Assembly: GCA_025359045.1 (NCBI GenBank)
Contig: JANYHN010000004.1
Location: 1 to 56,613 of the forward strand
Direction: 5' to 3'
Length of the DNA stretch: 56,613 nucleotides
From: Hyphomicrobiales bacterium
GTDB lineage: Bacteria; Pseudomonadota; Alphaproteobacteria; Rhizobiales; Aestuariivirgaceae
In this document: positions 26,207 through 38,625 of the stretch, piece by piece
Layout of the letters: every line of letters begins with the position of its first letter
How positions within the stretch are numbered: position 1 is the stretch's first letter
Notes under the pieces: generated by a model
Told to the model about the DNA's origin: nothing
Databases searched by the model: none
The model's input: the letters and a program-made list of their open reading frames with translations, nothing else
Translations under genes and position numbers: made by a program

Positions 26207-26617
26207 TCAATGCAAGGGATTCAAAAACGGCACGCCAGCTTTGCTGACGTAAAAAATTACAACCTTGGTCATTTCGGTTGTGCTTCGATTAAAGCCAGTC
26301 ATCTCAGTATTAGGCGGCTCCACCATCGCTTCACCCGCCTTCACAACTCGAGGCGGCATGCCTTTCAACTCAAGTGTAAAGGCCCCTTCAAGGACATATA
26401 CGGTGACTGGAAAATCATGCGTATGTGCAGGAGTGTGGTCGCCCGGTTTGAACGACGCGGTTAAGACACGCACTTCACTTTTTTCATCACGCGGCAACCC
26501 AGCAACCTCCTCTTTCAAAACCAGATTGGGTTTTACGGGCGGCGCGTTATCAGCGAGAGCAAACCCATTGGTTGTCGTCACCAAAAACAAGCAGGACATC
26601 ATTGAAACCAGTCGCAT
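26207..26617 (-). CDS. Exported cupin-domain protein
   Basis: 136-residue single-domain cupin with an N-terminal signal peptide (MSCLFLVTTTNGFALA). Cupin motif 1 is PAHTHDFPVTVYVLEGAFTLEL, with two histidines for metal binding. Motif 2 is reduced to EPPNTEMTGFNRS and lacks a clear histidine, so metal binding may be partial. Likely a periplasmic small-molecule-binding protein. It is divergent from a LysR-type regulator gene, which may control it. Confidence 0.8.
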   Translation of the reverse strand: MRLVSMMSCLFLVTTTNGFALADNAPPVKPNLVLKEEVAGLPRDEKSEVRVLTASFKPGDHTPAHTHDFPVTVYVLEGAFTLELKGMPPRVVKAGEAMVEPPNTEMTGFNRSTTEMTKVVIFYVSKAGVPFLNPLH

Positions 26618-26636
26618 TTGTAATTCTCCTTTTCGA

Positions 26637-26709
26637 ACTTAGAAATACTTAGATCAAGAAAGAAAAGAGCGGCAGCAGCAATCTTGCACAAAGGGGCCGC
26701 ATTCGTGCA
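26637..26709. promoter_or_regulatory. Cupin-LysR divergent control region
   Basis: This stretch of the intergenic region between the two divergent genes holds a tandem direct repeat, ACTTAGA at 26637-26643 and 26647-26653 (10-bp period). It also holds an inverted repeat, TGCAC at 26685-26689 and GTGCA at 26705-26709. LysR-type regulators commonly bind dyads in such regions. Which site is the real one is not shown by sequence. Confidence 0.35.
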
Positions 26710-26719
26710 TAGTCAAAAA

Positions 26720-27610
26720 ATGTTCGATTGGGATGACTTGAAATATTTTCTAGCCGTTGCTCAAGGTGGAAGCACAATCGCTGCCGGAAAATCACTCGGC
26801 GTCAACCAATCCACAGTCCACCGCCGTCTCAATGAGTTAGAAAAACGCATCCAGCGCAAGCTAGTGACCCGTGAAACCAGCGGTTATCGGTTGACCGAAT
26901 ATGGCGTGGAGCTACTGCCTTTCGCCGAGCGCTGCCAAGCGGCGGTGCTGGAATTGCAACGCCATATTCAAGATAAAACCCGCGATTTAACAGGCATCAT
27001 CCGTGTCACCTGCCCCGAGCCACTCGTTGCAAGAATCATGAAATCTCAACTATTGGAGCGTTTCAATGCGCGCCATCCAAATTTGAAAATCGAATTTGTT
27101 TCAAGTGATCGCTATCTTGACTTGTCAAAAGGTGAAGCTGATGTAGCCTTCCGTTCCGGAGATACCGAAGATGAACTAATCGGACGGAAGATCGCGGAGT
27201 CACTCTGGGCAGTTTACGCGAGTCACGATTACATCTTCCGCAACGGTCGGCTCAACCAGCTGGATGAACTGACTAATCACCCAGTAGTTGCCTTTGACGA
27301 AACATTAAGCACCCACCGGGCGCTCACGTGGTTGAAAGATGTAGCACCGCAAGCCAATTTCGTGTCTCGGCACAACAGCGTACTTGGGTTGGTTTCCGCC
27401 ATAAAGTCTGGCATTGGAATTGGCCCGTTGCCAACCGCGTTAGGGGATGCCGAAAGTGAACTCATTCGGCTGATCGGGCCAATACCAGAATTGACAAGAA
27501 ATTGGCGAATGTTGGTTCACCCCGATCTCCGCCGCACGCCACGCGTTGCAGCGCTATTTGATTTTATTATTGATGAAAGCGCATTGTTGAAATCAATTTT
27601 TACAGGCTAA
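26720..27610 (+). CDS. LysR-family transcriptional regulator
   Basis: 296-residue regulator with an N-terminal winged helix-turn-helix (WDDLKYFLAVAQGGSTIAAGKSLGVNQSTVHRRLNELEK split over about 3-42) and a C-terminal effector-binding domain. The start at 26720 (MFDWDDLKYF) is the family norm; an in-frame ATG at 26684 adds 12 residues not typical of it. The gene is divergent from the cupin gene and probably regulates it and itself. Effector unknown. A GCGATTCC-type autoregulatory site was not found. Confidence 0.88.
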   Translation: MFDWDDLKYFLAVAQGGSTIAAGKSLGVNQSTVHRRLNELEKRIQRKLVTRETSGYRLTEYGVELLPFAERCQAAVLELQRHIQDKTRDLTGIIRVTCPEPLVARIMKSQLLERFNARHPNLKIEFVSSDRYLDLSKGEADVAFRSGDTEDELIGRKIAESLWAVYASHDYIFRNGRLNQLDELTNHPVVAFDETLSTHRALTWLKDVAPQANFVSRHNSVLGLVSAIKSGIGIGPLPTALGDAESELIRLIGPIPELTRNWRMLVHPDLRRTPRVAALFDFIIDESALLKSIFTG

Positions 27611-27646
27611 AATCACGCGCTGGACTTAACATTGGCCCCTCACTAA

Positions 27647-28597
27647 ATGACACCGATGTCCATCGCCCGCGTCACCCTCACAATTGGCAATCTTAGCCAC
27701 GAAGCATCGCATCAACTCGCCGAACAAATCGAAAATGATTTTCGGCTTGATCCCCTAGCTGTAACCATAAATGAAACTGACGAGGCCCAAGCGTTATGGG
27801 AAACTGTGGCGTGGTTTGAAACACCCGAGTTGGCTGTCGAAGCCTGTTCGCTGCTCGAAGAACCGCAAGCTATCATAGCCAATGTGCCAGATTTAGATTG
27901 GGTAAAGCGTTCGCTAGAAGGCCTACCCCCTGTCGCTGCGGGGCGCTTCTTCCTTCACGGCTCGCATGATCGCCACGTGCGCCGCGCTGGCGGCATTTCA
28001 TTGGAAATCGATGCAGGTACAGCCTTCGGAACGGGCCACCATGGCACCACAGCAGGTTGCCTCGAAGCGCTTGACGATATCTTGAAACGCAGTCGGCCAC
28101 GCAGAATTTTGGATTTAGGTTGTGGCACAGGTGTTTTAGCTATCGCCGCCGCGCAAGCCCTCAAGAATAAAGCTCTAGCCACAGACATTGATCCGGAAGC
28201 TGTTCGCGTCACAATGAATAACGCCGCTCTCAATGGTGTCAAACCCCTAGTCCGCGGTCAAACGGCGGCCGGGCTGCATCATGCCAGCATCCGACAATCA
28301 GCTCCCTATGATCTCATTTTTGCAAATATCTTGGCACGCCCTCTCGCCAGCTTGGCACCAGGTCTTTGTTCAATTTTGGCCCCCGGTGGCAGCTTGATAT
28401 TGTCCGGCTTAACCAATGATCAAAAACGCTGGATTACCGCATGCTATAAAAATCGCGGATTGACCCAAGGCAAAACGATCCGCAAAGAAAACTGGCTGGC
28501 CATAGTCATGAATAAATCAAACAAAAAACGCTCTGGGCAATCAAGCTCAAAGCGCAATATCGACAATTTAATCGGGCCCGGTTGGGAGCTAGATTAA
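27647..28597 (+). CDS. prmA: Ribosomal protein L11 methyltransferase
   Basis: SAM-dependent methyltransferase that trimethylates ribosomal protein L11 in the cytoplasm. 316 residues. The N-terminal substrate-recognition domain covers about 1-110. The catalytic domain begins at EIDAGTAFGTGHHGTTAGCLEAL and has the SAM-binding motif ILDLGCGTGVLAIAAA. The motif FANILARPL is the PrmA form of NPPF/NILA. A basic C-terminal tail of about 30 residues (NKSNKKRSGQSSSKRN) extends beyond the E. coli form. Confidence 0.93.
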   Translation: MTPMSIARVTLTIGNLSHEASHQLAEQIENDFRLDPLAVTINETDEAQALWETVAWFETPELAVEACSLLEEPQAIIANVPDLDWVKRSLEGLPPVAAGRFFLHGSHDRHVRRAGGISLEIDAGTAFGTGHHGTTAGCLEALDDILKRSRPRRILDLGCGTGVLAIAAAQALKNKALATDIDPEAVRVTMNNAALNGVKPLVRGQTAAGLHHASIRQSAPYDLIFANILARPLASLAPGLCSILAPGGSLILSGLTNDQKRWITACYKNRGLTQGKTIRKENWLAIVMNKSNKKRSGQSSSKRNIDNLIGPGWELD

Positions 28598-28607
28598 TTT
28601 TGCTTGC

Positions 28608-28796
28608 TTAGTGGCCCCAAACGCGTGATGTGATATCACCACGGGTAACGCCGATGTCAGCCAAAAGCCGATCATCAAGCTGATGCAGCTGGCGTTCAGC
28701 GCGACTGCGCGACAAAAAGCCCTTAACCTTGCCCATAAGGCCATTATGTGTTCCTGAAACATGAGCTGTTTCGCGGTCAGTCAAAATTGTAGTCAT
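28608..28796 (-). CDS. DUF1127 small protein
   Basis: 62-residue protein with the C-terminal DUF1127 signature: RSRAERQLHQLDDRLLADIGVTRGDI. DUF1127 proteins are arginine-rich and in alphaproteobacteria some bind RNA and influence phosphate and carbon metabolism. The start at 28796 (MTTILTDRE) has AAGGAG 7 nt upstream; in-frame ATGs at 28802 and 28814 fit less well. The promoter region carries a perfect 7-bp palindrome at 28840-28854. Confidence 0.85.
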   Translation of the reverse strand: MTTILTDRETAHVSGTHNGLMGKVKGFLSRSRAERQLHQLDDRLLADIGVTRGDITSRVWGH

Positions 28797-29207
28797 TCCC
28801 ATTCTCCTTCTCAAAAGCTTTGCTTCCGAGGTTAAATTCTTGTGCGTCGCACAAATTTGTTAAATTTTATCCTATTTCTGTCCGAAAACCAACTTCCGAC
28901 ATGCATATTACACATACGTCGCATTTCAATCTTTAGACCAATGGGTAAAATCAATATTTCAACTAATGCCAATGAATTGTGACAAATTTTTAACGGCAAT
29001 TCAAGTTAGCCAAAAAAATCAATGCCGGGTTCCAAATGTTAATTGACAAAAAGGTGTAAATTCTTCGTTAATGGGCTGTTTGTTATGCAAATTTCAATTG
29101 GCTGAAATGTTGCAATGCAATATCATATGCGTTTTCACGCATATTTGTTTTAAAACCGCGCAAATGCTATCCAAAACCGAACTTGAATTTTTGGAACACC
29201 CAGCATC
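28797..29207. other. AT-rich divergent intergenic region (DUF1127 / pepP)
   Basis: 411 bp without a gene. It holds a palindrome TTGTGCG-T-CGCACAA at 28840-28854, flanked by AATTTAAC repeats on the minus strand and close to the DUF1127 start. It also holds an inverted repeat ATATGCG-N6-CGCATAT at 29125-29144 upstream of pepP. A candidate promoter for pepP has TTGACA at about 29044-29049 and GTTAAT 18 nt later. The region is unusually long and AT-rich for this window. A small RNA cannot be excluded. Confidence 0.45.
28840..28854. promoter_or_regulatory. Perfect palindrome in the DUF1127 promoter region
   Basis: TTGTGCG (28840-28846) and CGCACAA (28848-28854) are exact complements around one base. 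It lies about 45 bp upstream of the DUF1127 start codon, where an operator would be expected. The cognate regulator is unknown. Confidence 0.45.
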
Positions 29208-31001
29208 ATGAAAGCCAAAGCCCCCGAAACCGCCGCACGTCTCGCTTTCGTGAGAGCAATGATGAAAAAGCAAAAGCTCACCGGCTTCATTGTGCCCCGC
29301 CAAGATGAGTTTCAGGGCGAATATGTGGCAAGTTATGCCGAGCGCCTGAATTGGCTGACGGGCTTTGCCGGTTCTTGGGGCATGGCCATTGTGACCCTAA
29401 AAAAAGCCGCCATTTTTGTCGATGGCCGTTACACTGTGCAAGTACGAGAGCAAGTCGATACAAAACTCATAACACCCCAACACCTGATGGACGAACCGCC
29501 AACCAACTGGATCGCGGAGAACCTGAAAAAGGGCGACCGCTTGGGTTTCGACCCTTGGCTGATCACGAGCGGCGAAGCAAAGCGATTTGCCGTTGCCTGC
29601 GAAAAAATTGGGGTAAAGCTTATCCCAGTTACCAAAAACCTTATCGACGAGATTTGGCAAGACCAACCTGCCCGGCCCAACAATCCACTTTCAGTTCAAC
29701 CGCTTCAATTTGCCGGCCGCAGCGTGAAAGACAAACTGGCGGATATGTCTCAGGCTTTGACCAAGGCTGGAGCAGACGCTGCTGTATTGGCCGAACCTTC
29801 ATCCGTGTCTTGGGTCTTGAACATTCGGGGAAGTGATGTGCCCTTCACACCAGTCGTGTTGGCCTACGCCATCATCCACAAAAAGGGCAAAGCTGACCTT
29901 TTTATCGACAAGAACAAGCTACCCGAAGATGTGCAAGCACATTTAAAGTCAACAACCACAATCCGCAAACCCGATGAATTTGATGTGGCGCTCAAATCGC
30001 TGGCCCGCAAAAAATCAAAAGTCTTGATTGATGCCAGTTCAGCGCCAGAACGCGTGCGCACCGCATTGAAAGGCGCAGAGATTAAAGAAGCCATCGACCC
30101 CTGCACCATGCCTAAAGCTTGCAAAAACCCAAGCGAACTTAATGGCGCTCGCGCAGCTCAATTGCGCGACGGTGTTGCTCTCTCACGTTATTTGCATTGG
30201 CTTTCAAATGAAGCCCCAAAGGGCCGCCTCACCGAAGCCACAGCGGCCGAGCGTCTGACAACATTCCGCAAAGACACAGGCGTTCTGTTAGATTTGTCAT
30301 TTAGCACAATTTCTGCGTCTGGCCCCAACGCTGCAATACCGCATTACCACGTCGATCCTAATAACTGTCGCGCCATCAACAACAATGAAATCTATTTGAT
30401 CGACTCTGGCGGCCAGTATCAAGACGGCACAACCGACGTAACGCGCACCATAATCATTGGTCAGCCCACAGACGAAATGAAAGATCGCTTCACGCGTGTG
30501 CTCAAAGGCATGATCGCAATTTCAACAATCTACTTTCCTAAAGGAACCACGGGAGGCCATATCGATGCTCTCGCGCGCGCTGCTTTGTGGAAAGCTGGTT
30601 TAGATTTCGATCATGGCACAGGCCACGGTGTGGGTTCTTATCTCTCAGTCCACGAAGGCCCAGCCCGCATCAGCAAGGCTGGCAATGTGGCCTTGCAGCC
30701 GGGAATGATTTTATCGAATGAACCGGGATACTACAAAGCTGGCCATTTCGGCATCCGCATCGAAAACCTTTTGATTGTCAAAGAACCAGCAGACATAAAA
30801 AACGGCGAACGCCCCATGCTGAGTTTCGAAACCCTAACTTTTGCCCCAATTGACCGAAACCTGATCGACACAAAATTACTCACTCGCGAGGAATTACAAT
30901 GGCTGGATGCTTATCATGCTCGGGTGCTGAATGAGATCGGAAGCAAGATGGATGGAGGAGCAGCAGAATGGATGAAACAGGCTTGCGCACCGCTAAATTA
31001 A
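29208..31001 (+). CDS. pepP: Aminopeptidase P family protein (M24)
   Basis: Cytoplasmic metallopeptidase that removes an N-terminal residue preceding proline. 597 residues, the long three-domain form: two creatinase-like N-terminal domains (about 10-310) and the C-terminal M24 pita-bread domain. Metal ligands sit in YLIDSGGQYQDGTTDVTRT (two Asp), FDHGTGHGVGSYLSVHEGP (His), NEPGYYK (Glu) and RIENLL (Glu). All five are present. The 3' end overlaps the convergent azlD by 9 bp. The symbol is by family; the long form is sometimes left unnamed. Confidence 0.88.
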   Translation: MKAKAPETAARLAFVRAMMKKQKLTGFIVPRQDEFQGEYVASYAERLNWLTGFAGSWGMAIVTLKKAAIFVDGRYTVQVREQVDTKLITPQHLMDEPPTNWIAENLKKGDRLGFDPWLITSGEAKRFAVACEKIGVKLIPVTKNLIDEIWQDQPARPNNPLSVQPLQFAGRSVKDKLADMSQALTKAGADAAVLAEPSSVSWVLNIRGSDVPFTPVVLAYAIIHKKGKADLFIDKNKLPEDVQAHLKSTTTIRKPDEFDVALKSLARKKSKVLIDASSAPERVRTALKGAEIKEAIDPCTMPKACKNPSELNGARAAQLRDGVALSRYLHWLSNEAPKGRLTEATAAERLTTFRKDTGVLLDLSFSTISASGPNAAIPHYHVDPNNCRAINNNEIYLIDSGGQYQDGTTDVTRTIIIGQPTDEMKDRFTRVLKGMIAISTIYFPKGTTGGHIDALARAALWKAGLDFDHGTGHGVGSYLSVHEGPARISKAGNVALQPGMILSNEPGYYKAGHFGIRIENLLIVKEPADIKNGERPMLSFETLTFAPIDRNLIDTKLLTREELQWLDAYHARVLNEIGSKMDGGAAEWMKQACAPLN

Positions 31002-31307
31002 ATGTCGAAATAGAACGACACTGACAACACCCGAAAGAATGACAACCAACAGCGGCAATCGAAAAAACGCTGCCGCTCCCGTCACAACAGCCGCCATTGT
31101 TTCGGCCTTTCCAGTCATGAACACCGTGGGTGTAATAACTGCCATTAACACAGCGGGCGGCACGGCATCTAACGCGGCCTTTAAGCGTCCCTGCACCACC
31201 ACACCGCGCATCAACAACAAGCCGGAAAGCCGTGTAGAATAAGTGGCCAGTCCCATTCCAATGATGGCTAACAGAGTTGTAAAATGAACGGTGAAAATGT
31301 TGCTCAC
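30993..31307 (-). CDS. azlD: AzlD-family branched-chain amino acid exporter subunit
   Basis: 104-residue membrane protein with about four hydrophobic segments. It matches the small AzlD partner of the AzlC permease: TLLAIIGMGLATYSTRLSGLLLM, LKAALDAVPPAVLMAVITPTVFM, then a hydrophobic C-terminus. AzlCD exports leucine, isoleucine, valine and analogues. It begins 4 bp inside the end of azlC, so the two are coupled. Confidence 0.86.
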   Translation of the reverse strand: MSNIFTVHFTTLLAIIGMGLATYSTRLSGLLLMRGVVVQGRLKAALDAVPPAVLMAVITPTVFMTGKAETMAAVVTGAAAFFRLPLLVVILSGVVSVVLFRHLI

Positions 31308-31992
31308 GCTTCCGCCTCGCTATGCAGAAGGGCAGCAACGGCGACACCAGCGAGGCCGCCCAAAACAATATACCAAGCACCCGACAAATATGTTTTCGCC
31401 AAAATCGCAACAACGGCACTGGCGATAATGACAGCACCCGTGCGCGAGCCTACCCAGAAGCCTGCTAGGATTGCAATAAACATAGCGGCAAATGCAAAGT
31501 CTAATCCGATCAAAGCAGGATCTGGCAATTGCTTACCTATAATTGCGCCAATAGCCGAACACAAAAACCACGTAGGCCAGAGCGGAAAGGCCACACCCAA
31601 ATAATATCCAATCGTGAGCGGCTGAGTGAGCGCCTTGCGTTCGAGCAAAGCCCACGCTTCATCGGTGAGAACATACATCAATGCCGGATGCCAGCGACTT
31701 GGAATGTCGCCCATATGGCGCGAGATCGACGCCGCATAAAGCACATGGCGCACGTTGATCACGAAAATTGTGAAAATGAGAAGCAGAATGGACTGGGCAG
31801 CACCCCACATTTCAATTGCCACAAATTGAGATGCACCTGCATATACGAGCGCACTCATCAACATGGCTTCAAGTGGAGAAAAACCTTTCGCCGCTGCAAG
31901 TGTGCCCCACAATGCGGCGATGGGTGCATAAGCAAGAAACATCGGCCAGGCATCTGCGATACCGGATTTAAAATCTTTCGAGAATGAAGTCA

Positions 31993-31993
<1 letters not shown>
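31304..31993 (-). CDS. azlC: AzlC-family branched-chain amino acid exporter
   Basis: 229-residue permease with six or more membrane segments, typical of AzlC: PIAALWGTLAAAKGFSPLEAMLMSALVYAGASQF split across TM1-2, and INVRHVLYAASISRHM, with LTDEAWALLERK following. The start at 31993 (MTSFSKDFKSG) overlaps the ligA stop by one base (TAATG). The in-frame ATG at 32017 would sit inside ligA. The pair is attached to the end of the recN-ligA operon, which is a positional link and not a known functional one. Confidence 0.9.
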
Positions 31994-35726
<3,733 letters not shown>

Positions 35727-35781
35727 GTCCACCTTATAACAGAACATTGCAGCAACATGCGAGAGGCAAACCTCAGTTCAA

Positions 35782-36654
35782 CTATAAAAAGTTAAACGCC
35801 CTACTGATCCAACTTGTCTTGTTTTCAACTGGCGCACGCCCATCTGACGACACCAGCGTATAGGCATCCTTATACCACTGGCTGCGCGGAAAATTATGAC
35901 CCAACACGGCAGCCGCAGTCTGCGCTTCAGCCACAATGCCCAAAGCCATATAGCCTTCAGCGAGGCGGTAAAGTGCTTCCGGCGTTTGCGACGAGGTTTG
36001 ATAATCCGTCACCACTTTCTTAAAGCGATTGATGCCCGCTAAATATGAACCGCGGTTCATATAATAGCGGCCAACATCCATTTCCTTGCCCGCCAAATGA
36101 TCACGCGCCAGCAGCGCCTTTTGCTTGGCATCACCTGCATATTTAGAATCCGGAAAACGCCTCGAAACCTCGTCAAGTGAATCAAGGGCTATTTGAGTTT
36201 GCGATTGATCGCGCGTGATATCTTGGATCTGCTCATACTGAGAGATCGCCACAATGTAATAAGCGTAAGGAATATCCTGGTGGCCAGGATGCAGGCTGAT
36301 GAACCGCTGGCATGAATTGATCGCATCGGCATATTCATTGTTCTGATAATGCGCGAAACCCTGCATCAACAGTGCTTTTGTCGCCCATTTCGAATAAGGG
36401 TGAAGCCGCTCAAGCTCGGCAAATTTTTTCACAGCCGTTTTATATTGCCCGTTATTCAAATTCGACAGGCCATCATTATAAAGACCAGCAACGGCTTGAT
36501 CATCAGATTTGCCAAGATCAGGCGAAAGCACTGAACCCGCTGGCTTTGAATCGCCACCGAGCAAGTTCCCCAGCCCTCCACTACAGCCACCTAAACTTAA
36601 CGTAAGGCCAACGCATACCGCGCTGAGGCTCAGAGGCTTCAACTTAAGGGACAT
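35782..36654 (-). CDS. bamD: Outer membrane assembly lipoprotein BamD
   Basis: Lipoprotein of the BAM complex that folds outer-membrane beta-barrels. 290 residues, with a signal peptide ending in lipobox L21-G-G-C24, a glycine/serine-rich linker, then five tetratricopeptide repeats: LYNDGLSNLNNGQYKTAVKKF, RLHPYSKWATKALLMQGFAHYQ, YADAINSCQRFISLHPGH and others. The start at 36654 (MSLKLKPLSL) gives the signal peptide directly. It follows ftsZ by 150 bp with a hairpin between. In relatives lpxC usually lies between the two; it is absent here. Confidence 0.94.
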   Translation of the reverse strand: MSLKLKPLSLSAVCVGLTLSLGGCSGGLGNLLGGDSKPAGSVLSPDLGKSDDQAVAGLYNDGLSNLNNGQYKTAVKKFAELERLHPYSKWATKALLMQGFAHYQNNEYADAINSCQRFISLHPGHQDIPYAYYIVAISQYEQIQDITRDQSQTQIALDSLDEVSRRFPDSKYAGDAKQKALLARDHLAGKEMDVGRYYMNRGSYLAGINRFKKVVTDYQTSSQTPEALYRLAEGYMALGIVAEAQTAAAVLGHNFPRSQWYKDAYTLVSSDGRAPVENKTSWISRAFNFL

Positions 36655-36751
36655 TAAAGAATAACGGCTTGGCAAAATCACGATTCCAAATCAAAAACTG
36701 CGGCCCTTCTAGCCCCACTCCACCCACGATGGAAGTGGGCTTTAGAAGCAC

Positions 36752-36783
36752 GAAACCCGGCAGAAATATGTCCACCGGGTTTC
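36752..36783 (-). terminator. Hairpin after ftsZ
   Basis: On the minus strand GAAACCCGG and CCGGGTTTC form a perfect 9-bp stem around 14 nt, about 20 bp past the ftsZ stop. It is followed by GTGCTTCT, so there is no strong U run. It may attenuate read-through into bamD or stabilise the ftsZ mRNA end. A second weaker hairpin (CCCAC/GTGGG) lies a little downstream. Confidence 0.5.
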
Positions 36784-36804
36784 GCATCTCTGCACGGGTA
36801 ATTT

Positions 36805-38310
36805 CTAGTTGGCTTGGCGGCGCAAGAAAGCCGGAATCGCCAATTGATCATCGTCGTAAGTCTGTTCTGCAACTGGCTGTGGCTCAGGTGCGGCGGCGCG
36901 TGGCTGCATTTTCGGTTCAGCGCGTCGAGCGGGCGCTTGCTCACGTGGTGCTGCAGCTTCTTCGCGGCGACCCAGACCAACATCAGCCAGTCGTTCAAAA
37001 AGACCCTTCTTCTTGCGCTGAGCATGCTCAGCAATATTTTCAATGCGGCTTTGTTGAGCGGCCACTTGCTTTTGCGCAATCATCGGGAACTGATCGATTG
37101 CTGGAATGCGTTGCTGAACAGCTGGGCGGTGCGCTGGCATTTCAACTTGAGCAGGTTCCTCGTAATGGTCTTCGGCCTGTTCTTCAGCGTATTCCTGAAC
37201 ATGCGCAACAGGAGCGCGCGCCACCATTGGCGCTGGCTTCACCACAATCTTGGTTGGCTGTGGGATTGGCTTATAACCATGAACATTACCCGAAGCGACT
37301 TGCGTCTCAACTTCTGCATGCCCATTCGTTTCGCCGGAGAAAGCTTCCTTGGAAAGCCCCGTGGCCACCACAGAAACCCGCATAGTACCTTCAAGGGCAT
37401 CATCAAATGTAGCGCCAAGAATAATATTGGCTTCGGGATCAACTTCTTCGCGGATCCGGGTTGCCGCTTCATCAACTTCATAGAGCGTAAGATCAGGGCC
37501 GCCACAAATCGAAATCAAAAGCCCGCGTGCACCGCGCATCGAAACATCATCCAGCAATGGATTGGAAATCGCAGCTTCAGCCGCTTCAATGGCGCGCTTT
37601 TCGCCAGAAGCTTCGCCGGTTCCCATCATCGCCTTACCCATCTCGCTCATAATGGCGCGAACGTCAGCAAAGTCCAGATTGATCAAACCTTCCTTGGTCA
37701 TCAACTCAGTGATCGAGGCAACACCCGAATAAAGCACTTGGTCGGCCATAGCGAAGGCCGCAGCAAAAGTGGTCTTCTCATTGGCAACACGGAAGAGATT
37801 CTGGTTTGGAATAACAATCAGCGTGTCAACATAACGCGCCAGTTCTTCGATGCCGCGTTCAGCAGTTGCCTGGCGGCGTGCACCTTCAAAATGAAATGGC
37901 TTGGTTACAACGCCAACAGTCAGAATGCCCTGCTCTTTTGCCGCGCGTGCAATCACTGGCGCAGCACCAGTCCCCGTGCCACCACCCATACCGGCAGTAA
38001 TAAATGCCATGTGCGAACCAGCAAGATGATCAACAATTTCTTGCAGCGCTTCTTCAGCTGCCGCCGCGCCAATTTGCGGCTGCGAACCAGCGCCAAGACC
38101 CATGGTCAAGGCCGTGCCCATTTGAATGCGCCGTTGCGCGGCATTTTGCAAAAGCGCCTGTGCGTCGGTGTTTGCGACCACAAACTCGACCCCGTCGAGC
38201 CTGCTTTCGATCATGTTATTAACAGCGTTTCCGCCAGCGCCACCCACGCCGAAAACAGTAATGCGGGGTTTAAGTTCTGAGAGATTGGGGACTGTAAGCT
38301 TGATTGTCAT
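36805..38310 (-). CDS. ftsZ: Cell division protein FtsZ
   Basis: Tubulin-like GTPase that forms the division ring. 501 residues, longer than E. coli (383) because of an extended linker. The GTPase domain covers about 12-320, with the tubulin signature GGGTGTG at 109-115 and NTDAQAL at 47-53. A long disordered linker rich in P, A, Q, E follows. The C-terminal peptide [11 protein letters not shown] binds FtsA and other partners and is the alphaproteobacterial form. The start at 38310 has GGA 6-9 nt upstream; an ATG at 38316 also exists. A 315-bp regulatory gap separates it from ftsA. Confidence 0.97.
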   Translation of the reverse strand: MTIKLTVPNLSELKPRITVFGVGGAGGNAVNNMIESRLDGVEFVVANTDAQALLQNAAQRRIQMGTALTMGLGAGSQPQIGAAAAEEALQEIVDHLAGSHMAFITAGMGGGTGTGAAPVIARAAKEQGILTVGVVTKPFHFEGARRQATAERGIEELARYVDTLIVIPNQNLFRVANEKTTFAAAFAMADQVLYSGVASITELMTKEGLINLDFADVRAIMSEMGKAMMGTGEASGEKRAIEAAEAAISNPLLDDVSMRGARGLLISICGGPDLTLYEVDEAATRIREEVDPEANIILGATFDDALEGTMRVSVVATGLSKEAFSGETNGHAEVETQVASGNVHGYKPIPQPTKIVVKPAPMVARAPVAHVQEYAEEQAEDHYEEPAQVEMPAHRPAVQQRIPAIDQFPMIAQKQVAAQQSRIENIAEHAQRKKKGLFERLADVGLGRREEAAAPREQAPARRAEPKMQPRAAAPEPQPVAEQTYDDDQLAIPAFLRRQAN

Positions 38311-38625
38311 GATCATTCCGAAATGCGGGTTATCCAGACCAGACTTTCTTACTGAAAAGATAAGAATTGGTTAACAACTGCTAACCAAATCCATTTCGAT
38401 TCGAATTAATGTGATTCATTTTGAATCAGACAGGGGGATTTTCTTAACAGGTTCGAGCTTTGATCTTTGAGAAATTAAAATTTTGGATCAAACAGTGAAC
38501 AATTTCACTCGGTTTGATAGCGAAGCGCAGTTATTTTTCTCGATCCCGATCAATTATGAAATTTGTTCAAGCCACTCAAGCAAATCAGGACAAAACCTAA
38601 ATCAATTAAATGGAATAGCTAAATT
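38311..38625 (-). promoter_or_regulatory. ftsA-ftsZ intergenic region with cell-cycle signals
   Basis: No gene in this 315-bp gap. A dyad GGTTAACAACTGCTAACC (38369-38386) resembles a CtrA site (TTAA-N7-TTAAC) but with a 6-nt spacer on the better reading, and overlaps a possible -35. Three GANTC motifs lie within 30 bp at 38398, 38413 and 38423, the last two forming the inverted repeat GATTCA-TTT-TGAATC. CcrM methylates GANTC in these bacteria, and ftsZ in Caulobacter is controlled by both CcrM and CtrA. This is the likely main ftsZ promoter. Confidence 0.5.

Noticed and set aside
36814..38280. 488-codon open frame antisense to ftsZ
   Set aside because: It is a shadow of the strong codon pattern of ftsZ; the translation is rich in Cys, Trp, His and Asn and resembles no protein I know.
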